A model generated the notes under the pieces. That model saw only the letters and a list, made by a program, of their open reading frames with translations, searched no databases and was not told where the DNA came from. Below, piece after piece: positions 44,946-56,664 of a stretch of DNA of 64,000 bases. Origin of the DNA: Rhizophagus irregularis (taxonomy: Eukaryota; Glomeromycota; Glomeromycetes; Glomerales; Glomeraceae); the NCBI RefSeq assembly GCF_026210795.1, contig NC_089438.1, forward strand, positions 4,671,501 to 4,735,500, given 5' to 3'. A program made the position numbers and the translations under genes. Every line of letters starts with the position of its first letter. Positions within the stretch are counted from its first letter, which is position 1.

Positions 44946-46750
44946 TTTTATTAGTTTTATTTTGATTTTTATATTTTGATTTTTAGATCATCAGATTATG
45001 TTATTTTCCTATTAAAGTTTCTTCTCTATAAATTTTTATTTTTAGGAGGGCTTTTCTGCGAAGTTATGTAAAGAACTTTTTTTTTTCCTTTAAAATTTGA
45101 ATAAAGATACGATACATTATTAGAATTAGAATTATTAATTTCGATCATTGATGGGAGCGTAGTCTGTTCTTGATTTTATCGTTTTTTACGTGAAGTCACA
45201 TTATGGTTTTTTATCTTGATTAAGTTCGTACATTAAAACATATTGTTTGATTAGAGATTAAAAAAAGTGTTGTGTAATATCATTTATATATTTTATTTAT
45301 ATTATTTATAGCATTTTTTTGTAATTAAAAAAAAGTGACTTACTTAACTCATCATCAATTATAATCATCAATTATAATCATCACTTCTAATCATCACCGT
45401 GATCTAGATCAAAATGGACAAAAAGTATTTGTTGCGTTAGTTAGTAATCTAAGTAGGTGTTCATTGAGAAGCATGTAGAATATTAAAAGTACGTGATAAT
45501 CCTTCATACAAAGCGTAAGGTTCTGATCAAATGTCAAAAAAAGGGTCTTTTAGTAGAAAGTATAATTAAAGTAAGTTTACGCAAAAAAAAAAGATTTATT
45601 AGACACAACCGGAGATTTATGAATATTGGCTGGCATTACAAAATTTCGGCTCTGAAAACAATGCGTGCAGTTAATAAAGACTGAAATTTATCCCAATATA
45701 TTGTGAATTTATATATAGACCCCCTTAAATGCTTATATATATATCGGTACAATATATTTCTGAGTTCTATGATATTAAACTTCATTATCAGAAATTTTTT
45801 TTAAATATATAGTAAATAAATAAATATCGAATAAGAATCGCGGAAAAGTATCATGCGGATATATCAACAAAATAGAAACAATATATTAAATTTAAGTTAA
45901 ATCTCGCTTTTATATTTTAGTTAATAATATTTATTTAACTCGGGTTTATTTTTTCGACGCTTTGTTTATACAAAAAAAATACGGTTAATTTAAACAACAT
46001 TTTTAATATTCGTTAAATAATTTTGTTTAAAACTTAAAAGTAATAAAGGTAAAAGAAAAAAACTCTAAAATTTAGGAATCGTTATATATTTCAAATTTTT
46101 ACAAAATTTGTGATTTTATTATCTTGCTATATATGAAAGACATACCAATATATATAAATTACCATTATTAATACTTGATAGTTCTGCAAAGCAGGTTTAA
46201 CTATTTTATTAGTCCATGACAAAAAATTATTTTAATGTAGATAATATTATTTAATTATCAAGAGTACAAGACAAATAAACATTTTCTTTCAAACATTCCA
46301 CATATAGTAAACATATTACGCAATCTGCAACTGTTCGCATGCAATTACATAATTTCTGCAAGTAATCAATTTTTAATTGTTGATTATTTTGAATTATATC
46401 ATACTGCATGACTAAAGAGAATAAATTTGGGTTATTTGGTTTACTGTTTTAGATAAATTAAAAATCCTCAATGACGTACAATGAGTGCGGCTTAAAAGTT
46501 ATTAGTAATATCGACGTATTTAATTCCAAAGTTACATTCGCCGTTAAAATAATACTTATCTATATGGTAAGTTTATTGAAATACTCCATATTAAGTGCCT
46601 GCGAGGCGTAAAGATGCATTATGGTTTATTTGGTATACTGTATTTGTATATGCATGTGACACAATTTATATGTCATCTATCTATAAATATATTTTACAAT
46701 AAAAATTCTATGAATGTTATGGATAAAAAAAAAATTTATCCTATTAATTC
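44946..46750. other. Intergenic AT-rich DNA
   Basis: 3' flank of the GTPase, TCATCAATTATAATCATCA tandem repeats at about 45350-45385, and otherwise no recognisable gene. The 45493-45684 frame is Lys/Arg-rich low complexity and is not accepted. Confidence 0.45.
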
Positions 46751-47389
46751 ATGATGAATAATTATTATTCCTTCAAAGAATCTATTATAAATCAAAAAAA
46801 GCAAAAGAGACCAATCAGGTTCAGGAATGGTTATACTATTAAGAAGAAGAACTATCGAGAAACTCAATTTCTTAGATTTATCATCTGGAATATTACATTC
46901 TTTTCGCTAATTCCATTTGTTTCAGCATCAACAGTCGGACCATTTGTTGATAAAGATTATAAACTCCACGAAGATTACTCGTATAATGATGACGCACTTA
47001 ATACAATTTTACCAATTTTTATTTTTGTAATTTTTCTTAATTTCTCAGGGAATTCTAAGTCCGTTAAAAATGTGATATTACCATTACTAGATGATGTATT
47101 ATACAATATAATCACTTGGATGATTCCATTGATAGTCTCATTTTCCTATGATAATTTGTTGAGTATAAAGATATTTTCAATTGTAAACATGTGTTTACAT
47201 GTAAATTGCTTAATAATTGCAATAATTGATAGAAAAAAAACTGTTGAAAGTAATCATAATTATTATACTTTAATCACTTTTTTCTTATTTTTTCCAATTG
47301 TAGTTTTTCTAATAATCTGGACGAATATTATTCGGGATATCGTTAGTTTCTTTTATATCTCGTATACTATGCCGATTTATTTGATTTAA
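46751..47389 (+). CDS. Hypothetical multi-pass membrane protein
   Basis: 212 codons. A basic N-terminus (KKQKRPIRFRNGYTIKKKNY) is followed by hydrophobic segments at about residues 43-60 (FIIWNITFFSLIPFVSA), 87-99 (ILPIFIFVIFLNF), 118-132, 138-156 and 177-205. This gives four to five predicted membrane spans, with an acidic loop (DKDYKLHEDYSYNDD) after the first. No family was recognised. Codon use and length favour a real gene over a chance frame. Positive charges at the N-terminus suggest it faces the cytosol. Confidence 0.55.
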   Translation: MMNNYYSFKESIINQKKQKRPIRFRNGYTIKKKNYRETQFLRFIIWNITFFSLIPFVSASTVGPFVDKDYKLHEDYSYNDDALNTILPIFIFVIFLNFSGNSKSVKNVILPLLDDVLYNIITWMIPLIVSFSYDNLLSIKIFSIVNMCLHVNCLIIAIIDRKKTVESNHNYYTLITFFLFFPIVVFLIIWTNIIRDIVSFFYISYTMPIYLI

Positions 47390-50300
47390 AAGAAGAAAAT
47401 GATGGAGGATAAGTTGACATAATTTGCAAAATATTTGAAATATGAGACATTATAATACAAGCATTGTATAGTGTACGAAGGATATGTGTTCATATTGATT
47501 CTATTATTATGTCCTTTTAAATTTATAAGGATTTTCTAGCTATTTCAACAACAAAAATCTAATATACTAAACTCATGATTTTACGCAAATATTGATAGAT
47601 AAAGTAAAAAGATTAATAGATGAAATGAAAAAAAATTCATATAAAATATTTGTAGGAAAATAGACATATTATTAAGGAAAAAAATATTCTATTGACTTTT
47701 AAGTATAGAATAAGATATAATGAATCTTTTGTTGCTGTTCAGATATTTAAAAATTCTTCTATTTAATTAAATAAACATTTTTATTATTATTTTTCATATG
47801 ACTTTAATGTGCGTAAAAAGTTTTTAGACCAAATAATATTTTTAAATAATGGTTAATCAATAATCAACTAATAATCAATGTGTGCTTTGTTTGTCCGCCT
47901 ACGAGAATCATAACAAGATTTATACGCAATATAATTTCAATAATTTCTAAATTATAAAAATACGTTGAATATCTAACGTTAATCATATAAAACAATTTAA
48001 AAAGTATATGGGTATTAACATACTAAATTATATTTCCTCGGTACGCGACCATAATCGCCTCCTGTGTCTCTCAGGGACTCACGCTAAACGAAAAAATTTA
48101 CCTTCTGACTGATTTTGCTATTAAAATATGAGGTCCATTGTGCTTTATTGAACTGGTTGTAAAATTCGCTATAATGTATCTTGAGGTACTCCTCCGTAGC
48201 TTCTCGTAATTCATCCTTAGGAGGATATATGTTTATATTAAATGATAGAGACAAAAGTTCTAATATCAAAAAACAAATGGAGTATCAGACAAATATGTTC
48301 CATATGACGAATAATGTTGGTGCTATATGTTGTAGTGTAATCCCAATCAATTGTAACTAAACAATGGTCCTGTCCCATTATCTAATAAACAAAGTTTCTT
48401 TGTACAACTTTTCTAAATTCATACGAACCTTTGGGCGAAAGATGTTCAGAATTCTTGTCTACTCTTACTATATGTGTTATGATATTGGTAATTTCTCCTT
48501 GATTAATCCATCGACTATTTTATCGTGCCAATGCACTGACATGCCTTCTCAAAATTTGGTATACCAAATAGGAAAAGTAGACATAGAAGGGTACTTGATT
48601 TATCTCACATTTTATTGTTTGAAATTTTAAGAATTAAATCAGTTCTTTTAACTTTTTTTGATGTTTAATACCCTAATAGTGAAACTGGAGCTCATTATAC
48701 TGAATGATAAAAGTTCTTGATTTTAATATGTTCTATATCAATCAGCATAGCCAAAAAGCTATTTTTACTTTTTTAATCAGTGATGTAGTCAAACTTTAAA
48801 TAAATGTAATTTTATGACATCTACTAAAATATTCTTTCTATTAAAAACTAATTATACCACTAGTATATAACTTGATTTTTATTTTTAATCTACATGGACA
48901 TAGGATAAGTTATTTGTATCCATATTTCATAATATATCTTAATCTTTTTGGATCCCATCCAAATAATGTTTTGTTTAAGCTTTTTCTCCAATATATATAA
49001 ATTCATTAAATAAATAATAGTTAAATTGTATGGATTTTAATTTTTATTGTCAAGTTCAGGCCAAATAGACCATATGTGAATAATAAGTGAACGTCAAAAA
49101 AAATATAATATCGTATATTAAAAAGTTTATGGATATCTAAATAAATCACAAAACTATAAAAATAGGTACTTTTCTTTTTACGACAGTTCAAAATAATTAT
49201 TTTGTTTTTCTTTTGAATTGTAATCAAATTTTGTTAAGTTTGTTAGATAAAATTCTCTAAAAATGGCTGGATCTCATTAAAATCCTCTAAAATGCAAAAA
49301 AAAACTTCCAAATATAAAGAATTATGAATATATTTGGTTAGTTGGCATTTTTGCTTTTTTATTATTATTGACAAATTTATAATAAATTTTTAAATAATCT
49401 TATTTTTTTAAAAAAAAGTATTGTTTATTGTTTTAGCTTAATATAAATATAAAGGATAAAATATTCCTATTATTTTATATTGAATTAAATTAATTGAAAT
49501 ATAGTATTTTTTTCACTATTATCATATTTTTATAGTCAATTTCTAAAATTAATGATATAATCATTAAAAATTAAAATATAGTTTCTTTTAGATATACTAT
49601 TATTTATCCTATAGTAATATTGAAAAATTGTGAGATAATTTATAAAAAAACAATAAATTTCTTTTTTTTTTATGTGTATATATATTAGAAATTGTATATA
49701 TATTAGAAATATTGATAATTATCAATAATATAAAAAACATTTTTTACTAAAAATTTTGAAAATTATGGATAGTTAATAAACCGATATACTTTTTCAACAG
49801 GTGATATTCACTATCTATGGATTTGCAGGACATCATATTAAATATCCTTTAAATATTTTAAAATATGTGAGTTTAAAATAAAAATCCGAAAAAAAGTTTG
49901 CGTTATTAAAAAATTAATAATATAAAATATTTGTATTTTTATGAGACTTGTAGAAATAAAATAGGATGAAATTTAAAACGAATATTATAAGGATGGTATA
50001 TGGTAATATGGTTTGAGTATGCGTAGGAAAATCCTTTCGGATTTCTTGTTCAAGCAATGATACCCAATTGCTGTTCTTGGTTTGCTCCATTTATTTCGAC
50101 ATTGAGTTCCGTTGATTATACAAAATATATATATATATTTTTAATAAAGTTTGCAATAAGAAAAAAATTTTCTTCATGCATCTTTCTTTTTTCAAAGTAA
50201 AAAGAATCATAAGTATTTGATCATAATTTTTATTTCTCGGAAATTTGACTTCAACTGGTATTTATTATTTTATAATTATATTAATTAAGCTTGTTAAACA

Positions 50301-51167
50301 AAATTGTAATTATATCGCAAACAAATTTTGATTATACATTGTGAAACATATATGTATGTATATAGGCACTATTCATTTATTCGTTAAACTATAATGATAT
50401 AAACTTGGTTAACAATTTTTTATTTCCATTTTAAATTATATAAGTATATATATGTCTTTATATCGTTCTTTTTAAAAAATAAATAAATAAGTATTTTTTA
50501 AAATATAAATATCAAATAATCCATATTTTTCACATGGTAAAACCTTCTATGGGTTACTTGCAAGTAAGGAGATGTTTATTTTTTTCTCCAAAGGGTAAAA
50601 CTGTAAGGGGACATGTAAAATTAATATATAAAACAAATGAGACGACCTAAAAATAAAGATAGAGCCCCATTTTCACGTCACAATATTTAAAATGGTATCA
50701 TATATTAAATTTCGCTCTAATTTCGTATTATTTACCTAATTTCATAATTAACCAGTTGTTTAATAATGTTCTTTCTTTAGTCATAAATAGCATAAAAAAC
50801 TGCATGAGCGTATTTATCTTCAAAAAAATATTCTAAAAATAAAATTGCCTGACTTGTCATATCAGGTATTGCCAGGCGGATCTAACATTCAGATTTCATC
50901 ATCGTCAAAATTATTAAAGACTTTAATAAGATAATAATCAAAATTACATAATTGACTTCTTTATCATGGGAAACACGAGCAAATAATTCTTAAAGTATTT
51001 ACACAATACACAAAAGAAAATATAATAATAAATAATAATATAATATACAGTAATTTATTAAATATCAACCTCCTAAAAAAAGTCAAAAAAAAAAAAAAGA
51101 AAATGATATCAATTTACATAAATTTATAAATATTTGTGTAATCTATTTTAAAATATTTACGAAAATG
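47390..51167. other. Long AT-rich intergenic region
   Basis: 48020-48640 has slightly higher complexity and minus-strand protein-like text (DELREATEEYLKIHYSEFYN at 48150-48220; MSVHWHDKIVDGLIKEKLP at about 48500-48560) broken by stops, so it is an eroded gene of unknown family. 48640-51167 shows poly-A/T runs and TATATA repeats only. Confidence 0.35.
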
Positions 51168-52878
51168 TTAATTTCTTAATTTAATATCAACTAATAATTC
51201 AGTACACGCAGTTACAGTAGCTGATTCAGTTTTTAAGGGAGCTTTCTTATCTATCAAATCAATATCATATTTTCTAAATATTAAAGCTGTTAAACAAATT
51301 AATTCGATCATTGCCAACTTTCTTCCTGGACAAATCCTTAATCCTCCTCCAAACATAATAAATGAATTTTTCTTTGGTTCAAACCCTTCAACCATCCATC
51401 TATCAGGATTAAATTTATTTGCTTCTTCCCAATATTCTTCGTTATGATGAATAGCATCAATATTAATTCTCAACATTGTATCAGCTGGCCATTGATAACC
51501 TCCTATTTCATCAGGTTTTTCAAGACTTCTTGGAAATGAATTTACGACTGAGAAAATTCGAGCTACTTCTTTTACTATTGCTTCACAATATTTTAATTTA
51601 TGAACATCACTTTCGGTAATTGGACGCGTTTTATCGTCTTGAAAGATTCTATCAACTTCATCAAACATTTTCCTTTTAACATCCGGATGATGTGCAAGAT
51701 AATAGACAATGAATGAAATCAAATTTGCAGTCTATTGAAGGTAAGAAATAAAACGTTAAATTAATATTTACGACAATTATATATTAAAGGTATTAAATTT
51801 AACTCACTGTATCAGTTCCGGCGATTATCCCATCGAAAATAATACCGCGAATCTCAAGATCAGTCACAGGTCTCATAGCTTCTTTATCATCGATTTTATT
51901 ATAATTAACATCACGAAGTGTATTTGCAGTGATTATCGATGTCAACATGTCGTTTGGTAAAGGTTTATCTAATGGTGTATTTTCAATTTCTTGTCGACGT
52001 CTTTTAATAATTGTATCCATTCTTTGATTTATAAATTTGATATTTTGAATATAATCATCTGATTTATTCTTAAAATATGGAAAATAATGTCTTAAAAATG
52101 GTGAAACGAATTGAAACATTAATAAACCCAAAATATATTTTCTAATTGCATGAACAAATTTTACTGTCTCATCAACTAATGCAGATGGTCGTTCAGCTTT
52201 TTCATCATCACTAATTTCATTAAAATATCCTGCCATAGTAAAAGATCTTTCACCAGTTAATAATGCTATAATCATATCATTTGTAAATAAATTAAACCAT
52301 GTAGAAATATTATTCTCTTTAATAATAATTGTATTATTCCTTTCTTTAATATTAATATATAATTTATCCCAATAATTTTCTAATTCATTAAATAATTTAT
52401 TTGTCCAATTAATAGCTTCATCAGAAAATTTTGGTGATAAAATAGCTTGAGAAAAAAAATTCCGATTATATCTCCATGATTTATAATCTTGATTTAATAA
52501 TATTCCTTTACCTAATACTCCTAATTCATGAAATCCTTTACAATTATTATCATTCATTTTTTTTATATAAGGATTTTTTGATGATGATAATAAAAGTTTT
52601 TCAATATGTTCTATTTTATTTAATGCTATAAATCTTGTATCAAAATGAAATTCAAATAATTCTCCATATTTTTTATGATTTGTTTCAAAAAATTTTTTAA
52701 GATTTCCATCATTCCAAATATATAAATGAAGTAAATTACCAAAAAATGGTAATGGAAAAGGTCCAGGTAAAGGATTTATACGAGTAAAATATTTATAATA
52801 ATAATATGTTATATAACTTATTAATGTGATACCTATTAATGAAAGGTAATCTAAATTTTCGAATAATTTTAAAATCAT
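51168..52878 (-). CDS. Cytochrome P450 monooxygenase (two exons)
   Basis: Exons 52878-51808 and 51731-51168 with a 76-bp GT-AG intron, both in phase, give 544 residues, a normal length for a fungal P450. An N-terminal membrane anchor (LIGITLISYITYYYY) leads into a proline hinge (PLPGPFPLPFFGN). The I-helix oxygen-binding motif AGTDT is split by the intron. Further motifs are ExxR as EVAR (about residues 412-415), FNPDRW (PERF-like), and the haem loop FGGGLRICPG with the axial cysteine near residue 491. All key residues are present. It should be an ER-anchored haem-thiolate oxygenase needing a P450 reductase. The substrate cannot be told from sequence. It stands alone, with no visible biosynthetic cluster. 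Confidence 0.9.
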
Positions 52879-54430
52879 ATTTTAAAAATAATAATATTTT
52901 TTTATTTTTTTTTGCTTGCCGGTAGGATATATAGTATATAAAAAAAAAAGTTTAAAAAAGTTTAAAAAATTTTTAATTTTCTTGAAAAAGACTTTGAAAA
53001 AGTGATATTTATATCCAAAAATTTTTTTTTTACTAAATAATGGAAAAAAAAAAACAAATTTTCCGTTTCAAGTATAATGGATAGAATTTAACCGATTGTA
53101 CGCTTAATAAGACAATCACGGCCCGTTTAACCTATAGTAGCCAGATTGCTAACTTATAATAGACAACTGAGATTTAAAAACTATAAAATCCAGTATCCAA
53201 TGATCGTCCTCGTTGTACTGCATCGGTTATGTGACAATTTCGCCGAAACGATAACGATGTTTTGCCGAAAAATAGGGTCAAATTTTTGCAGAATTATGAA
53301 TAACTCAGGTCAGAGATTATTTTTCGGCGAAATGTCCTGATACCGTCAAATATTTAGTTAATATCCGTTTTAGAAAAGCATTAAATACATCTTGTAGTGA
53401 TTTGTGTGACATGAATCTATTACCCGTGGTATTAAAAAAGTAGTTTAAATGTATTGAAAATTGGGCGCAACGCATTTGTGGAACCTCGCCTGGATCGGAC
53501 TGGATTTCGGACCGAATCCGGACCGAGCTTTGAACCGGACCCGGACATTTGGACATTTGACGTAATGACGTAATTATGATGCAAACTAGTATATTTAAAG
53601 GTTAATAATAAGTATTAATGGAACCGGTATTATAAAGAACAAAAGGATCGTCAATTACATTCGAACAATAAAATTCTTTAAAAGGAATAATGGTTAATAA
53701 AAACTACTTTTATTTGCAAAACAAAGAATAAAAATTTAATTTACAGCTGATTTCATAATATACGTGATAATCGGGACATCCATCATTTTTAATCATATCA
53801 AGAGAAACTCGGTAAGACTCGGTGTATCTCAGAATAATATAAAAACTACATCACTGTGCTCGGGACCAGTGCTCCGAATCTGACAATATATTTTTACCTT
53901 ATTCTGAACTTTGCCGAGTTTTACCGAATGTACCGAGTTGTCTCTCGGTATGTGACTAAGTGTCACGTATATTATGTAACTTAAAAAAACGTGATTCTGC
54001 TCAACACTGATGATCATACATTTGGCAATTATGACAAATTAAATTGTGTTGTCGGTATTACGATCTTTTGATTCAATAAGTATTTTATACGAATTTAGTT
54101 TCTTAAAAAGGGATACACCTTTTTATTCACAATTTCGTGTTTTGAGTCAAATGCGCAAATATAAGAAGTTTTGAAGATCTTTCGCATGTATTGCATCATT
54201 ATAATAAGCGTATGTCGTATCATATTCAATGTATATTTAAGTATCGAATCGGAAAAAATTAAACCGTTTATTATATTATACTCATATTTTAATAGCTTTT
54301 ATTTAAAATAGAATTATAGGTCAATATCCTAATTATAAAAATTAAATTTGTGAAGGAATGAAATTTATGAACCCTGTTTTGATTACAACCAAAGTATTTT
54401 TTTTTAAAAAAAAAAAATTGTTATAATTCA
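52879..54430. other. Intergenic DNA with repeat traces
   Basis: 53490-53555 is rich in CGGACCGAATCCGGACC-like short repeats. 53800-53830 (AAACTCGGTAAGACTCGG) is inverted against 53915-53945 (CCGAGTTTTACCGAATG, CCGAGTTG), which may mark a small decayed element. No gene is seen; 52880-53060 would contain the P450 promoter. Confidence 0.4.
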
Positions 54431-54640
54431 TTATTTCAATTTCTTAGTAATATTGATATGTATCAAAATCCCATCATTGTTGTTTATAATGTTCTTCATA
54501 AAATAAGTAGAATAATAATTTAAAATGATCATGTAAGTACAGAATATTTTTACGTTAAGGGTCATATCAGTGATATCACCAACTTCAATTATAAAATCAT
54601 TATTTTTCGATAAATGATAAAAATGTATGGTATCTAATTG
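54425..54640 (-). pseudogene. BTB-domain fragment
   Basis: The minus-strand frame reads LSKNNDFIIEVGD...VKIFCTYMIILNYYSTYFMKNI then NNNDGILIHINITKKL. It lines up with LSQNLLEIL..TIEVGNDPYVKIFHAHMVILYYRSPYLRRIL and NDGILTHIKLP of the intact BTB-BACK-TLDc protein at 62.7 kb. There is no normal N-terminus: the frame runs on upstream into a Phe/Lys-rich repeat tract. The BACK and TLDc parts are absent, so it is a truncated remnant. Confidence 0.6.
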
Positions 54641-54659
54641 AACCGAACCGGTTAATTGT

Positions 54660-55145
54660 TTTGACAAAAAATCAAACTGAAAGAAGAAAAGGGAAAAAAA
54701 TTTTTTCAATTTGGAATAAAACCAAACCAAAAAAAAGAAAAGGGAAAAGAAATTTTTCGGTTTGAAAAGAGAAAAAGGAATAAAGGTTTGAAAAACTGAA
54801 ATTTTTTTTAAAAAACTGAAATATTTACAGAAAAAGATCTGTTCAAAAGAAAAAGGTAAAATTTTGAAAATAAAGAAAAATTCAGATCGGTTCAATAGAA
54901 AAAATGAAAGTAAAAAAAATGGAAACTGAAAAAATTCAGATCGGTTTAAAAAGAAATAAAAATGATACTCTGTAAAAAAAAGAGAACCAAAAAAATTCAG
55001 ATCAATTCAAGAAAAAAAAAATAAATTTTTTTAAATAAAGGAACGTTTGAAATAAAAAAAAGGAAACCTAAAAAATTCAGATCAGTTCGAAAAAAAAGAA
55101 AATATTTAAAATCGGGTTTTAAAGAATGGAGCAAAAAAAAAAAAA
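54660..55145. repeat. Purine-rich degenerate minisatellite
   Basis: Repeats of AAAAAATTCAGATC(G/A)GTTCAA followed by a run of A/G occur at about 54880, 54935, 54990, 55073 and, more degenerately, 54835, with spacing roughly 55-80 bp. The Phe-rich reading frame on the minus strand is produced by this tract. Confidence 0.65.
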
Positions 55146-56664
55146 ACTTTTCCAATTAATTAGTTGATTAGAATGTGCATATGACTCGAATAGGTTTTGA
55201 CCATAAATAGATCAGTGAAAATAACACCATAGGTGTGTTCGTGAGCGGTAGGTTACTTTTTTTTTTTAAAAAAAAAAATATTATTTCAATAATACTTTTT
55301 TAACTAGCTTGTACTTTTTTTAAATTAATGACTTTTTTATTTAGTAATTATTTTATTAACTTTCTTATATATTCATAGCAACAGAAAAAAATGGCAGTTG
55401 ATGAACTTCAAGCTAATCCTAGTTATTCTAGCTAAGAAATGGCGGCAGATGTAGCTAAGGCTCATTTCAAAATGAATTCAAAATGAAATTATAAGGAAAT
55501 CCACTAAAAAAAAATACTGGGTTCAATTAAATATAAAAAACAATTAAAGTGTACATGTTGCCTGTCACACAGTCTAGGATAGCCGAATTAATTATAGATA
55601 CGGTAAATAGAAAGAATGAATATTACTTTTTTAATACAAATCCAGTTACTACAAGCATAATAAAGATTTTAAATTATAAAAAACTCTTTCCTATCGACCA
55701 CTTGAAAAATTTTATGGTCAAAAAAATGATAAAATGTCATATGAAAATATTACAAATTTTATTATTTTGAGTCTCTCTTTATTAAAACCAAATATTATCA
55801 CTTTTTTTATTATAGGTTACGTATATATTTTATATATTTTGAATATCTTTTTTTTTTTTTTTTTTGGAAACTAAAGAAAAAACGTTTTACACAAATAGTT
55901 GAAATATTTTGAAAAATGATAAAAAGCTTAAGCTTTTTTTTTTGATAAAAGTTCAACAAGTGTTTCTATTCAACATTTTAAGGAGCAAAGAAGATGGTTA
56001 TATGACAAAGTTTTTGATTGAAGAAGATGACTGCGGGTGGCGAAGTAACTTACATGTGAACATAAATGGATGATTGATTAAATAGATAGTGGAGAAATAG
56101 CAGATGTTGTGCACTTCACCTTGCAGATCCTTAGATCATGATAAGAATGGAAAAATAATTTAATATTCCAAAAAAATTCTATTGTCAAGTGGGAAGATTT
56201 TTATTCATAACTGCGGGACCTTTTCTGGAAGGGTGATAATACTTGTAGTTTTTTAAAATTATAGTTAAACAAAGACATCGGGAATTTTATATTAGTATGT
56301 GGTGAATATAATGCTTAATTTGTCTTTTTACGTCCACGCCATTGAGAAGTGTAACATTTGCATAGATTCTTGATGATTTTCATAAAGAAATTGAAAAAAA
56401 AGATTTTAAACTATTAAATTAGTAATTTATATAACGACAACTTTTTTTCTTTCTTTTGTACAATGTACGTTAATTTGCATGCATACCATAAATTTAGGTA
56501 GTACAATGTTGCTTTATGTAACATTCATTTTGGTTACACATTACTATTTTAATATGTATTAACTTGAGTTAAAAATACCGGTTTCATCCTTTTCTTTTTT
56601 TTTTATTCAAAAAAATAATTATTATATTTATAAAAGAATTTAAAGCCTTATAACATATTTCATT
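55146..56664. other. Intergenic DNA; 5' flank shared with kinase A from about 55960
   Basis: 55146-55950 shows no gene (the 55549-55770 frame lacks homology to anything recognised). 55960-56664 is a diverged inverted copy of the kinase A upstream region. Confidence 0.5.

Noticed and set aside
45493-45684. 63-codon Lys/Arg-rich frame
   Set aside because: Low-complexity composition, no homologue recognised, and AT-rich flanks without gene-like structure.
48084-48630. Candidate small genes on both strands
   Set aside because: Both are short, stop-interrupted beyond their ends and unrecognisable; treated as eroded DNA.
53146-54017. Frames of 62-79 codons near 53.1-54.0 kb
   Set aside because: They lie in repeat-like CGGACCGA and CTCGGTA sequence and show no domain or start context.
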